A stretch of DNA of 64,000 bases from Puccinia triticina (lineage: Eukaryota > Basidiomycota > Pucciniomycetes > Pucciniales > Pucciniaceae). The DNA lies in contig NC_070573.1 of the NCBI RefSeq assembly GCF_026914185.1, positions 1,240,001 to 1,304,000 on the forward strand, written 5' to 3'. A model generated the notes under the pieces. It was not told where the DNA came from and searched no databases. It was given only the letters and a program-made list of their open reading frames with translations. Below, one piece after another: positions 44,076-57,395 of the stretch. How positions within the stretch are numbered: the stretch's first letter is position 1; each line of letters opens with the position of its first letter. The position numbers and the translations under genes were made by a program.

Positions 44076-46570
44076 ATTTTTGTGGCAAGGTGCGAGCTCG
44101 TTGGGAACAAGGGATGGTGGTCAATTTGAGCACTGAAAGGGGTGAGGCATACATAATATGCACAATGGGGGGAGTTTGTCATGATTTGGCCTCATGCGGC
44201 CGGCATGCAGAGCTTGGTTGGTGAGTGGTACCACGGTGTCCACCCTGACGCCCGGACAAACATCAGGGTGGACACAGGGGCACGCCACCATGGGCGTACT
44301 GTCAACTGTGACAGCCCAATATGTAAACCAACCGGTGAATGCCGTTGTTGATGAGGTGTCGCACCCTGGCGGATGTCCACTGCCCAGTTCAGCCAAACAT
44401 GACGGCGGACACGCCCTCGTTAACCGCTCCTGAAACCTGTTGTTGGCTCATTTGTGTTTTTGTGCTGTAACTACTATGGCCTTTTGGACCTGAAGATTGA
44501 AACAGAGGAAGTCCCTTGGCCGGCAGCCTCTTGTTTCTTCCACATTGCCCATGAGTCCTTTCAGAAGACACCGCTGGAAGCCCGGACCCAGCTGAACAAG
44601 TGGCCCTCCAGCCCAGCCATGCCGGAAACCCAGCATAGTCCTGTTGAAGTCGGGCAATTGTTACTCAAACGGCCAGCCCAGTGGACTCCCTCTAGCATCT
44701 GGGACTCCTGGGTTACGACAACCCTTCCCTGCCTGACCTGTCTTAAGATGTTGGGTTCCTGCGTTTGTGATCAGTCAGCTCAAAGCAGAGAGGTTATGTT
44801 ATGAAGCTAGTGATCGTCAGATCTGAAAAAAGGTCCTCTGATCAGGCCAACGGTCAGCAATGCACGCCATCACCTGGACCTGGCTCGCGCGCTTAGGGGA
44901 GCCAGCTTAGCTAATGCAATCCCATGGGCCTGGGTTTCAAGATAGCTGTGCGGCATGCGTATGTAGGTTGTGTGGCGGGGAGAAGTACAACACAGGTGGA
45001 GTGCTGCGACAAGCTCTTCTGCACAGCTGACTAGGCAAACGGCCAAGCGGGACAAAGTAGCCGATGGCACCACAACAAGCTCGCTTGTTGCCGGGTAGCA
45101 CACCTTGGGTGCCAGGCGGCTGCACGAGAGCATAGAGAATACAATTTCCTGGTCATGACACTGTTGCAGATATGCATTTGCCTTGCTCTCCTTCACTTGT
45201 GAACATGAAACTTGGCAAGCACTACACCATGTTGGCACATGTAGCAGCGACATGAGGAGTTTGTGACATGTTATGCTTGAAGTCATTATTCAACCAACGC
45301 TAATTCCGGTTCCCATTGACAAATTTATCGACTGCTTGCAGTTGTGCACTGTATGGGGATTTTGAAGTGGTGAGAAAAGCGGGACTTTGCTTCTGGATAA
45401 ACAAAAGAACTTCACCCCCACCCTAGTGTTCCAAATGTTCATTGACACTTCAACTGCGTCCTGGTGTCACTCCCTCAGGGGCAGATACCGTCTCAAAGTT
45501 AACCAGACCTAGAGGCGGGAAGTGGATGGGTGAAGATTCTGTCAGTCACTGAGAAGAGGTGGGTCTTCTGCTGCACATACCTCTTCTGGCTCGCATCCTG
45601 ATTGCGTTCCAGGTCGCTGTCACATTTGGAACTGCCCATTGGGGGATCTTCATTACATGCGCATCTGCGTACAACTTGCCTTGAAATCGGTAAGCAAGGT
45701 TCTAATTGGTCCATTTGTTATCGTTGGTGGCTGATTCCCTTTTGACGCGGTCCATTTCTGAGTCGACAAGTTTCTGCTTCTCTCGAAGCCATTGAAGCTG
45801 ACTAGGATTGAACACAGAAGGGTTGTTCATTTCCTGAGTTCGATCTGATGAGTAGAGAGGCACGGTGGATGGGTGATGGATTGGTGTTGGCAGAATGAGC
45901 TTTCTCTGATGTTGGGACGAGGCCCTAGTGCGCGGGAGAATATAAACGCCTCTGGCTCCATAACCCCTATTATGTCCTTATCAGAACGGGTCCAGCACAC
46001 TTACACGATAGGCAAGGGTTCCACAAGGTCAGCTTTTCAATGCCGGGACAAGTGGGGGAGCTAGAGTGGGCCTGAATCTTGTCATTGCGACTCAACTATG
46101 TTGAGTGGCCAACGACGAGTTGGTGGAGTTAAAGGCGGTTTTGGCCTGGAGACAGGTTGCGATGACACGAGTGCAACTCATCTCCCCACGTTTAATTGTG
46201 TTTGTGTTGAGACATGAGGAGTACAATCATGTGCCAAGCCGGGCAGGCAGCAAGTCATCAGATAGGCTGCCTTGGCTGTGTGTCAATGGCATGATGGACC
46301 AAGGGCAGGGGTGCTTTGTGAATCGAAGATTTGCGGAGGCCGTGGAGCTGGCCATATCAGCGCATATTGAGTGGCTATTAGGCAGTTTGTGGTGGTTGTA
46401 CAATCTTCTACAACACAGCCCACACATGCATTGGCCGAAGTATTAACTGTGGTTTTAGGAGTACAGCAGTGGTCATCCCAGTCCGGCGTGACTTTAATTT
46501 GTGATATTTTTCAAGTCAAAATATTTTACTTACCCTCCAAACCTCTATACTCACAGCATAGATTCAAAGT
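44076..46570. other. Spacer with palindromes and one small ORF
   Basis: Contains the 13-bp-arm palindrome at 44236-44275. A short minus-strand ORF starts at ATG 45828-45830 ('MNNPSVFNPSQLQWLREKQ', about 42 codons) that could be an isolated first exon. Other ORFs are short and unsupported. Confidence 0.4.
44236..44275. repeat. Perfect 13-bp palindrome arms, GTCCACCCT family
   Basis: GTGTCCACCCTGA and TCAGGGTGGACAC separated by 14 bp. Related copies: about 53224-53266, 53309-53347, 53946-54008 and 59245-59281, plus weaker ones near 44369 and 54277. The centre often resembles 'tgtccggccgaacg'. Confidence 0.85.
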
Positions 46571-49500
46571 ATGGTGAACCCACCCAAGTATGTCTGTCAT
46601 TGTGAACCCGCCGGGTGCAAGACCATGCAACACAAGGAGGAAGACGGAGTCATTGTCGCGGGCAGGGTCGTGTCCAAAAGGGTTTTTGACAAGCACCAGA
46701 TGCAAGTGGCCCTGGAGCTGTCCAGGCGCACCGTGGCTCAACCAGCAGATTTCTCAGGACCCTCGAACCAAGATTTAGTGAGTAGAAATCCAAATCAGCA
46801 TTGCCGAGACTTCGACGTTGAGGATTGGGCAGCTGACCTGGGGACATTTGAAGGGTGCTCCGCAGGCCTTGACTTCTGTTTCAGGAGGCACCCCAAATCC
46901 AACACTAGTCTATCTGGATGAGGCCTTTTGCAAACAAGTGATGATCCAAATGGCGTCATCGGTATTCTCCAACAGGCTCAGCAAGGCAGGGGCGGTGGAT
47001 TTCTTACAAGCTGCCCGTGAAAACATTGTGTTGCTCGGCAAGATATGGAGCTCGGCCCTTCGGAAAAAAATTGAAACGAGCACAATCGTCCGACAAATCC
47101 CAAAGACGCAGGAGGCGGTATTCCATCAGCTTGGCTTGAACCCTGAGGTGACCAGTCAAGTATGTTGTGTACGTTGTTTCAAATTGTACCCAATGGCAAC
47201 CGTACATGGGAAGGGTAAACAATGTACAGAACGTTACCTGTCACCTAAACAAGGTTATTGCAAGTGGGCTGAGTCGCAAAAACTCACTCCAACTTGTGAC
47301 AAGCCGCTTTACAAGATCAATCAGAGCAGTCACGAAACGCCTGTTTGAACATTCAACTACGTTTCTCTCAAGTCTTGGTTACAGCGACGCCTCCTGGAAC
47401 CTTCTTTTGAGGCCTTGTTAGAGTTCAGTCTGGCGGCAAACAACTGGCAGGAAGATCAACCCATGGAAGATGTCTGGCACGGTTGTGTGTGGCGCGAATT
47501 TCCCAACTCAGATGACGGCACTGGACGATTTACACAAACTTCTGGGAACCTTGTCTTCAGTTTATATCTCGATTGGTTTGGCCCAGAAGGAAGCTCGAAT
47601 CTGGGAAAACACACAACCGTTGGGGCAATCACTTTAGTCTGCCTGAATCTACCCGCAACTCATTGATACAAACCAAAAAACATTTTCCTCTTTGGAATTA
47701 TCCCAGGCCCCAAGGAACCTAGACAGGAGCAACTCAACCACGTTTTGCAACCTCTTGTTGATGAGCTGAAGGAATTCTGGAAGGGGGTTGCATTGCAGTC
47801 TGCCAGTCTTCCTGTCGTTGGGAGGACCATCCGTGTTGCGGTTTTCCCGCTCATTGCAGATCTACCGGCGCTTCGTAAGACTGCTGGATTTGGAATTCAC
47901 GCGGCGACCTTGTTTTGCTCTTTCTGTCTGCTACCAAAATCAGCAATAGATGAGACGGATCCCGACAAGTTTCTTCGTCGGATGGATGATGTTCACCTCC
48001 AAAACGCCTCCGAGTGGCAGAAATTGGAAAATTTCACGGAAAGGAAGCGGTTCTCCAAAGAGAAGGGCGCGCGGTGGAGTGTCCTGAACGAGTTGCCCTA
48101 CTGGCGACCCATTCAACACTGCTCGGTGGAACTGATGCATGCTTTGGTCCTGGGTGATCTGAAAGACCACAGCATGCAGTTCCTGTCTCTGCCCGCAGCG
48201 GGGGCACAACTCAAGTCCATGCAAGAGCTAGACGATGCATGGCAGAACAGTAAATCTTACACTGAGCCTCCTTTCAACGAGCGGTTTGGTGTGTCGAGAA
48301 ATTCAAAAGGGAAGAGGAAGCTAGATCATTTGGCAACCGCAAGTCCAAGAGCCAAAAGACCTACCAAAAAGAGCCGTTCAAGTGCACCTCATGAGGCTGG
48401 TCCGAGTGCCCCCCCTCCTAGTCACTTGGATTCCTCTGGCACCTCCGGAGCCCGGCCCGGGGAAAGCTCTGATTCGGCATCAACACATTCCTATTCGCTG
48501 CGCCTAAGGAAGAAGGCACTTTACGAATTGAATCCAGATGAGGATCCGAGCAACAGTGATGAAGAGACCGGCAGTGACTACACTGTCACAGGTATGCAAA
48601 GGGGGACTCTTGCCTCAGTCGCAGCGGCTGAAGATAAGGATCACCCCAAGCTTCTGCCGGAGGAACTAGATGTTGTCCGAAGGACCATCCTACATACTGT
48701 TCTGCCGTCGTGGATTGATCGAGTGCCTCACAATTTGGGCTCTGCGACTCACGGATCACTGAAGGCAGCCGAGTGGTTGATCCTATATAAGGTCTACTAT
48801 CCTGTTGCTCTCATTCCGCTCTGGGTAAAGTCTCTCGGGGAAGCTGCTACGCCGGAAAGCAAACAATGAATCTTGGCCCTGCTAGAATCAACCTCCACAC
48901 TGGGTAAAATTGCCCATTTCCTGACTCTTCTGAGCATTCACGTCCGAGATCTCAGAGAGCTCGATAGCTTGATATTGAGTTACCGAAACTGTCTGCAGAA
49001 AGGATGGCCTGGTAAAACCAGCAAACCAAATCTGCATCTTACCCAGCACCTCTCCGATGTTATCAGGAGGTTTGGCCCTCCCCGATCAACTGCGGCGTGG
49101 GCGCAGGAGCGGGTGAACGGGATGTTACAGAGGTTAACCACAAATCATCACCTTGGTTCGTGTAAATTTCTGTCGATGTTACTACGCGGAACAGGTCCTG
49201 ATGTACTGTTGATGTTTTGCAGACGATATTCCCAGGACGTTGTTGCACAAGTGGCATATCAACTCAAATTTGTGTTTGCTTCGCCGCAACACACAGGGGT
49301 TACACTCCTCCGAAGGTGTGGAGGAGGATACAGAAACACCGGTCAAATTAACCCTGGATCAGCCTACGTTGCAAAAGTGGAAACGTGCGGTCTGCGGAAA
49401 AGAAGGCACACAAGCCAAACTTGAGTTGACTCCAGCTATGCAAAACCTTGATCCCACGGTGGAAGTGCTCCGAAGCTTTCAGATCAACCGCAAGACCTTC

Positions 49501-49848
49501 ACGGCAGTTGAGCATCATGAAGGTAACAGCATGGTGGAGTTTCACTTGGGCAAGGACCAAAGATTTGGTCAGATAGAGCACATCTTCGAATCTGACCAAA
49601 CACCTCAGAAGAGGTGGTTCATTGTGAACCCATTCAAGGAACTCCAAAGACTCGAAGATCCATACGGTGACTATCCCGATCTCAACTGTCGTCTGGTCAG
49701 GGACAATCATGATGTGTCTGTGGTAGTCGAGGCAAATCGGGTGATTGGGCATGCAGCTATGACGCGCAACATAGGGGGAACATTCGGTATTGCCGCAAAG
49801 ACAATCAGTGCAGTTGGATTGGGTACCGCGGTGAGTGACCTTGCATGA
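46571..49848 (+). pseudogene. Tnp2-like (CACTA) transposase
   Basis: ATG at 46571. The N-terminus has a Cys-rich start 'YVCHCEPAGCKTM' and a probable intron around 46786-46890. Then 'PNPTLVYLDEAFCKQVMIQM', 'CCVRCFKLYPMATVHGK', 'LVFSLYLDWFGPEGSSN', the hallmark 'NIFLFGIIPGPKEP' (about 47675-47720), 'ALRKTAGFGIHAATLFCSFC', 'LMHALVLGDLKDHSMQFL', an acidic/basic insert, 'LPSWIDRVPHNLGSATHGSL' and 'LGKIAHFLTLLSIHVRDLRE'. The C-terminal domain has 'RWFIVNPFKELQRLEDPYGD' and 'RVIGHAAMTRNIGGTFGI'. TGA at 47346, 47664 and 48867 sit where Arg is usual, and a frameshift lies near 49300. A final intron likely starts at 49831. This copy is inactive. Confidence 0.82.
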
Positions 49849-50338
49849 ATGGCCTCTGTTTGTTGTTTTCTCAGTGCCTAATCATGATTGTTTGTGCCTG
49901 TGTGGGTCCCCAAAGGGCTGGGAGAGCCTCGTCGAAGACTCCTTGTAGAAAGGGATCAAGGGGAGCAGTTGCGTCTGCGGGGAAGGTTTTTTGGCCAGCC
50001 GCGGAGGGCACAATTAGAAGGGGTGGGCGCCTTCAAGAGGTCATCCTCTTCTCCCGAGGGCTACCCGATCCCAGACCAACTTCTTTTCTTCTTCTGTTGT
50101 ATCTCGGCTGCAACTGTGTCTTGACTTTATAATTATCCAGATATTGCATTGTTCCGCCTAAGTTGCAACATATTTATTCCCCCATTGGGCCCCAGCTTCG
50201 TTTCTGATCTTTTCAGGTTGTATTATAAGTTACAACAGGCACACATTCCCCCCAAGCAGATCCATCCCACGGCCTTCTCCACCACCATCGACCTAGCCTC
50301 TGGTGGCCCTGCCTACTACTGCCATACACACTTCGTAG

Positions 50339-53014
50339 ATGAATAACCCAACCACTCCCGCTGATCAGCAGGGTGATCCCCCCCCCAGTCCTGATCAAGA
50401 CGTCCAATGGATCTCTGCCCTGGTTGATCGTCTGGTCCCCGAGTTTAAAGATAGGGCCACAAATCCGGAGGGTCAATCCGCGATGAACACCGATGCTGAG
50501 GGCAAGTCGAGGTCCTATCTGAGAATGTACCCAGCAATTAAAATTACAGCACGAGTCAGCTGATCTGTTGCCTCTTTTTTAGGTGGTGGTCGTGGGGAGG
50601 CCCAGAATAAACCAGTGGAGGTCGGCAATAGCTCACGATTGGACCCAAAGTTTGTAGTGGAGAATGCTAGGAAAGGGAGGATGGAAGCGGAGGAGATGAA
50701 CGGCAAACGACGATCCGGGCGTCGTGCAAAAGGAATAGCTGAAAAGGGCGCGCTCACCAAGCACTGCAACAAATATTTGCGGGATATCCAAGGATTTGTC
50801 AAGTTTTTCCTTGGCTATCCGGAAAAACCACAAGATTACCCCCGAACTCCTACTGAAAAAGAACTAGCCGATCTATACTGGGTTGAAAAGAGAAGTCAGG
50901 CTATAATAACCCAGCTCGATCGACTTCGTGAAGCACTATCCGGCAAGAGCCCCGCGGAAATCGACCATTTTGTTGCCACTGCCGAAAAAGAGATACGGCG
51001 CCATGCGGTCTCACCACCATTCACTTCGGTTGTTGTCAAACGTGCAGCCAAAGGCTGCAAGCCAATCAGCCCCCAAACCCAAGCTAATGTCGAAAGGTCC
51101 CTGGCATTCGCGGGCATAAGTAGGATGACCTTTGAATGGGCGAAGGGACCGGGGGACAGCTCTGGATGGAATTCAGCAGTTGTTGAGCTACTAGCTGTCA
51201 AGGCTGTCGAGTGGATTCGCCGAACAACCCAAGTCAGTGACGCGCAAGCCGGCGAAGCCCCGGCAATCATCCATCGGTGGCTCCAGACTAAAGCACGAGA
51301 GCTGCGGGACTATCAAGATATGCCGCTTGACGTGTACAATCAGATGAAGGGTGAGAAATCAGCGAAGGGACAATACCAACGCTGGAAGAAGAAGGTAAGT
51401 AACTCCGAGATCCAGAGAGGAGATTTTCCCGGCCTTGCAAATCTGTATATTGACCAATCATCATCTCGCAAAACGCAGATCAAGGAAAACAGATGCGGAG
51501 CAGTAGACAAGCTGTTTCCCAAAAATATTGCGCTGGCACACATCGTGGAGCAGAAAGAGTGCGGCTCTGACATAGAAGATGGCGGCCCAAATAACCACCC
51601 AATCAGCCTTGTGCCTGAATGGCGGAGCGACGACCTCACGACAATCCTCCACTGCATTGACAAGATGGTCCAAGCCCAGGCACAGCACCGCCAAACGATT
51701 GCAACCCATGCCAAGATGTATCCTCGCTCACGACGCAACTTCAAACCAACAAAGGGAATCATTGGAGTCGCCCAAGGATTGCCGCTCGATTGCTACAGGA
51801 AAGAATACTGGTTGAAACTCAGCACTTATGAGCAGGAGACTGTGTTGACAGTAGCAGCAATAGACCTCAGTACGATCGCAAAAAACCTAGAAGATATCTG
51901 CTTCCGACACACTAGCACCACTGGCACTGTCAGCCTTAGAGTCATCACAGCTGACCTAAAAGCTGCCTGTTCTACCTTTGTTACATATAAATTACTTTAT
52001 ATCTTTTTCATCTTAAGAGATAACCTTGTTTTGACTTCATATTCTGTTTCCTCATGCAATTTTAACCCTAGTTACAACTTATCAATTCCTTGTAACTATA
52101 CTCCTTCCCTGAGTTACTGAGTTATGGCGCCCTTGCGCAGTTGTGACGTGTCAGCGCTACCAGGCGCGCCAAACCACATGTACATATGTAAATTACATAA
52201 GCAAACTGTGAAAATTTTCGTAGTCAGGATCCCCCTTGCCTGAGGCGGATCTACAGACTTCAGCACACCAGAACCACCACCCAGATAACCCCAGGATCAC
52301 CACCAAAGAGCCTACTCTACTCCCAGTATACCTACCGTCACAGGCGCCTAGGATATTGACAGTAAGTAACCTCTTTCACTGAACCTTGATTATCTCAGAG
52401 GTACAACTCTGTGTCTTGCTTGATCTGCCTTTTCTTCTTGCTTTGCTTCCTCCTTGATCACAGGGCTGTCCCTCCAAATCTATAGGCCTTTGCCTCCATC
52501 TTGATTACAGGGCTGTCCCTTCTTATCATCAGGCCTTTGCCTCAAAATCTAGGTTCAGGGCTGTCCCTCAGGTTTCCCTTTAAGAACCTTGACTGTCCAG
52601 AGAGAAGTCTAAAAAACTGTGGCTGGATTAAGACTTATCTAATCCAGATACCCTCCTGAGAGGAAGCTGTAGCACTTCTTGCACAGATTAGCAGCACTCT
52701 TCTGAAGAGTAGCATTGCCAGTGGACGTGCATTCCCACTAGAATAACCTAGTACTTCTCTTCCTTCTTATCCTGCTTGGTTTCTCTCTCTCTTTCTCTCT
52801 TTTTCTTTTATAGTTGTAATTTCTTTATCCCAAGAAATCCAACTATTGCCCCCCCATTTCTTGTGTCCTGCTGTCACTATAGAGACTCAGGCTCACAGGC
52901 ACGAGTTCATCCGCCCAAGCGCCAAATTCCACCGGCCTACCACCGGCGGGGCCCAGTGGGTCAGCTCCAAATCCCGCTGTGATATCGACGGACATGATGC
53001 AGGTGGACACTTGA
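50339..53014 (+). CDS. Multi-exon unknown protein, about 512 residues, CACTA cargo, split by a solo LTR
   Basis: ATG at 50339 ('MNNPTTPADQQGDPPPSPDQ'). Intron 1 (50502-50582) starts GCAAGT and ends TTAG, a GC-AG intron, giving the junction AEGGGRGEAQ. Intron 2 (51395-51478, GTAAGT...GCAG) is 84 bp without a stop, so it may be retained. Segments: 'KHCNKYLRDIQGFVKFFLGY', 'WVEKRSQAIITQLDRLREAL', 'VPEWRSDDLTTILHCIDKMV' and 'GVAQGLPLDCYRKEYWLKLS'. A solo LTR (51928-52897) interrupts after 'CFRHTSTTGT'; removing it and one GGCAC continues 'SSSAQAPNSTGLPPAGPSG' to the stop at 53012-53014 after 'MMQVDT'. No known domain. Otherwise intact. Confidence 0.68.
51928..52897 (+). mobile_element. Solo LTR in CACTA cargo gene
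   Basis: 970 bp, TGTCAGCC...GGCTCACA (ends inverted 7/8), with target duplication GGCAC (51923-51927 and 52898-52902). It contains three copies of 'cagggctgtccct' near 52462-52575. No coding domain. Confidence 0.9.
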
Positions 53015-54848
53015 AGGGCTGTCCCATGCAGGGATGGAGCCTCCACGAAGCGGTATAATTCATAATTCCCTTTATATAAATCTTGTAGTTGTAACCTCTT
53101 TATGAGTGCCCTCAGAGACAATGACAATACACGCGTCACCCCTGAGTGAGGCTCAGGCTGACTTTCCACCCATCCTTGCTACATGGCCCTCGGGCAGAGG
53201 CAGGACTCCGAGGCCACCCTGCTCGTGTCCACCCTCATGTCCGGCCGAACGTTGGGGGAGACAACCATGTGGGCACTGTGGGCATGACCGGGTTCTTGCC
53301 CTATACGCTGTCCACCACAACCATCGGCCGAAGGTCGGGGTGGACAAGCACAGGATGTCACCCCTCCTGCGGCGCACCTATCACCCTCGCTGCCTACAGC
53401 AATGACATCTCATCACCCAAGAGCCGATGGAGTTGCTCCTTTGCGCACGCGTTTACAGGCCACGCGAGAGGTGTGGGTTCATGAATTTGGGGTGTTGGCC
53501 GGGGCAGCCCTTCACCACCGGAGTGAGGTTGCTTGCACAAGCAATCATTGGTCCCCGACACGGGGCCACATTCCCAGTCTTCATCTGCCCTTCCTATTCT
53601 ACCCAAACACGCTCAAGATGGGACCTCCTGGCTAGCTGGTGGGTCATGTTATGGCTGAAGAGGGTGGGGAGCCCACAATGTGTGCGGTGCACAACCCTCT
53701 GGTTTCATTGGTTGTCTCGCATCGGTGTCAGTAATGATTGATAAGCACCACCAGAGGCACTGCGCTCAATCATCGCTCCTTCCGCAATGCAGTTGGGTCG
53801 GCTTCACGTGTCTCCCAAACCCAAGCACCGCTGCCAATAATGCTGTGGGTGCGCATTGATAGGGTCATGTGGGGCCGTCAGAGTTATACAGAGATCGGCT
53901 GAAGCACCAACAATCGGTGGCGGGGTTGTGATATGTGCTTGTGACTTGTCCACGCCGGCCGGCATCTGATGCACACCATGACGCTCGGCCAAACGTCAGG
54001 GTGGACAAATGCCAAATGATCAGCCGGGCCTGATGTCTCAACCATGTGGCAGATCAAGCCTACCAAGGCCCCACCCCAATGAGCTTTCAGGCGTGCCTGA
54101 ATCATCCCGACACCCAAGTTGTGCTATTCTCCGCGTACCGAAGGATCCAACTGCAGGACCCACTGTCAACGCCTGCCCAGGGAGCTCATTCACCACTTCA
54201 AGATCTATCCACCTGCTGACCCAAGCCGTCGCCACGCTGCCAAGGTGTCACACTACGGATAATCTAGGCAACTATGTTGTCCACTCATGTGACGTTTGGT
54301 AGAACATCTGGAAGACTGAGCATGCAGCACCGAGTGCTACATACATGCTCAGTCCTCCCCCTACATTTACCCTGCCACAGCACAGATCCGGCCGCGCTGC
54401 CCTTGAACCAAGTCACGTCCTCACCCCGCAATATCATTGCCCTGATCAAGGATCTCTCCCTGGCCTATCACCGGGAGGAGCCACATTGTGCACGCTGAGC
54501 ATGGGGGTGGGAACGGATCTCCCATGCTCAGCGTGCGTCACGCTTGCCCAATTACATATCATCATGTGCAAATAAGGGAAGCCATCATCAGCAGCGGGGT
54601 ATTTGGTCACCCAAAGCCAACATTCTTGTAGATCTTCTCAAAGGGAGAAGTTGAAAGTGACCCCACACAGCTCCCATACAATTGGGGCCCCACAAAGGAC
54701 AAGTGCCCCCTTCTTCTGTCGCCCATAAATACCGGGTTCTCCTGACCCTGCCCTCGCTCTTTTGCCCACTCATTGTCCTCCGCTTTCCTCACATTCCGCC
54801 ACTCTCAAACCCATTCTTCCTCTTCAGATTTAATCCACACCCACCAAC
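53015..54848. other. Spacer with several palindromes, no gene supported
   Basis: Holds GTCCACC-type palindromes (53224-53266, 53309-53347, 53946-54008) and two GAGCATG-type stems (54314-54354 and 54490-54536). ORFs here are short and overlap on both strands without motifs. Confidence 0.5.
54490..54536. repeat. 16-bp perfect inverted repeat
   Basis: GCACGCTGAGCATGGG (54490-54505) and CCCATGCTCAGCGTGC (54521-54536) with a 15-bp loop. A related stem with 11-bp arms, GACTGAGCATG/CATGCTCAGTC, is at 54314-54354. Confidence 0.85.
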
Positions 54849-57395
54849 ATGAGTGATCGCCCTCCATCAAACCCGTCCGACCAGTCTACACCCACCCCTC
54901 CTACCAGTGATCGGCTGTCTGCCACTCCACCTCCCAGTAAGTCAAATCTCAGCCATTCCTGCTTGTCCTGCCGTGCCAAAGCTGATTTGGCGTTGCATCA
55001 GCTGAACAGGACCTCCGTCAGAACTATCCGGGGCTTCCGACCGCCCCACCTTCATTCTCCCAGTTTGCCCTTCAGAACCTCCGGTCGGTATCCTCCGCCT
55101 CCCTTGAACCTCAAGAATCCATTCTGTCAACTGAGATCCAGGAGATTACCGCGGATGAGTTTGATCGCAGCATTGGAGCTGCCGAGCAACAAGCTCTAGC
55201 AATCCTTGCCCTCAAGTTACCCCGTAGCTGCAAACGCAAAGCTCAAGATCTAGCATTTTCCATCAGACGGAGCAGACAAAGTGGGTCGTCCTGTATCCTC
55301 ATGATCCACCAATTCAATGCCTTGCAACTCACCACCCACCTTCTCCCTACAGAATGGGAACAAACCGGCATTGTCCCCGATGACGAGGATATCAGAATTG
55401 CCCAACCCACCAGCCTCTCAACCACAGCGGTTTCAATGGGGAAGCCATTCCACAAGCGGCCACCCATCAAACAAGGACCAAAGGAGAAATTGGTTAAGGT
55501 GGTCAATCTCCTTGACAAGACCCCAGCATCGGCCAGCACTTCCCTAGCGCCAATCATGACTCCTCAGACAACCCTAGCCGGCCTCCCACCTACCGACTCG
55601 CTGGACAAGGACCAATTCTCCTGGGAAGACGTGGTCCCCGCCGGCGCTGAGCCATCCTTTTGGGCAGCCCTTGGCAACCAGCAGCCCAACGCCGTTGCCG
55701 ACAAAACTAGCCAAAATCTACGTCTTGCCAGACCTGACGACGACCCATCTCAAGTCACACTGCCCGGTGGTGTGCAACCAGACGCTTCCACACACCCTTG
55801 ATTGAGCGATCCCACCGCTGAGGGATCAACTACTTCCGAACACGGTTTGGCCCCCCAGCAATCCCTATCCCCCGCGCCTCACAAAGACGCTACAGCAAAT
55901 CAGACATCCGGGGAGCCTCAATCCCTCCCGCTTCCTACGGCTGAGCATGGCCCCACTCCTGCTGCTAGTGGTCCCTCGAATTCGACCACAACTCATACTG
56001 ATCAGCGTCCAACTGAATCATCCAAACAGACCGCCACCTCTCCACTTCCTCACCTCACGATCATTAAGTCTGACCAGATCCGAGCACAAGTGGTTTCTAT
56101 CACTCAGGAGTGGGCTGGATCGAAACCGTCCTGGTCCAAGTATGTGGCCACTTGGAATTCTCTCTCCCATTTGCTCAAAAACTGCGCCCAGGGTCTGCAC
56201 AATCCACCTCTGGCCGCTCCCTCCTTCCAATTGGGACGCATCTCCTGCTCCTATTCCTCTTGGATCCAGACAATAACATCTCTGGGTGAGTTTGACTGCT
56301 GGTCGATGGTGCGACTTGATTTACAACAGCTGACAGTCTCCTTCTACCTCAGCCAATGAATTCCTCAGCCCCTCTCATCAGGAGCAGTGGTATTGCCCGG
56401 ATTTGCTTGACTTCCCACTGCTAACTGAGTTCGGCAATAAGAACAATGACCTCGCGCCTGGCTCCTTCATTCCCCCTTTCAAAAGAACTCAACACCCAGA
56501 GTCCACTCTTGTCCGTTGCTTGTACCGATTGCACTACCCCCCCCCCCAATACGTCACCGCCGAATGGGCCAAGGTTGTCGCCGCCTCCGTTGAACTGATG
56601 GCTGATAGTTTTTTCATCCCGCCACCAATCAACTCCCAACCAACGGACGATCACGTCACAAGGGGCGTCGAAGCACTTCGTTACCTCGACACTTTGAAAA
56701 ACTCATCATCCACCTTCGACCCGCCCTCGGATCAGAGCGACCGTTCTCTTCAGCCCAACCAGCGCATGCACTCCGTCAATCTCCTTCATGACTTCCGCAA
56801 CGTTATCATAGATGTTCTGATGGCCTATATCATAATGCAAACGCACTCCCTGAGCAAGGCTCCCTTGACGGCAGCGCAAAAGAAGGCAAACACCCGTGCC
56901 AATCAAGCTTCCACCAACAACTCAGACAAACAACTCTCTCCTACCGAGCCGGATCCATCGGCTCTGACTCAGTTCCCCGAAGCAGCAGTCCAAAAGCTCC
57001 AAAAGTATCAGAAGAAGCAGAACTTCCAGCCCCTTGTTTACTTCATCCTTGCTGGAGTTCGCGGACTCTTCATTACATCACGGGATCATCGCATAGCTGG
57101 AGTGTTGACGTGCATGTCATTCATTCAGGCAATCTCTATCATCAAGCAGCACTCTTCAACGTCACACACCTGCAAAGAAACCATTTGGCATAGCCTTTCC
57201 GCACTTCTGGTCAAGATGCTCGCTCCTGTCTTCCAGTCTCCGGACAAGCTTTGCTCTCTTGCCTCGGTCCAAGTCCCCACCCGATACCAGCTTGCCCAGG
57301 CAATAACTACCGACTTCCTTAATCATTGGAATACGTTGAAACCTACTTCTCCCTTTCTTATGCCACACACCCCCCATCAAATTACACGTAAATAA
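54849..57395 (+). pseudogene. Multi-exon unknown protein, about 780 residues, CACTA cargo
   Basis: ATG at 54849 in the context ccaacATGAGT. Exon 1 encodes 'MSDRPPSNPSDQSTPTPP'. Intron 1 is 54937-55001 (GTAAGT...ATCAG, 65 bp) and joins to 'EQDLRQNYPGLPTAPPSFSQ'. Exon 2 has 'DEFDRSIGAAEQQALAILAL' and 'FNALQLTTHLLPTEWEQTGI', then a TGA at 55799-55801 (CGA-type) in a continuous frame. Intron 2 is 56286-56352 (GTGAGT...CTCAG, 67 bp). Exon 3 has 'EWAKVVAASVELMADSFFIP', 'LLHDFRNVIIDVLMAYIIMQ' and 'RGLFITSRDHRIAGVLTCMS', ending at 57393-57395. No known domain. The single stop is the only lesion. Confidence 0.65.
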
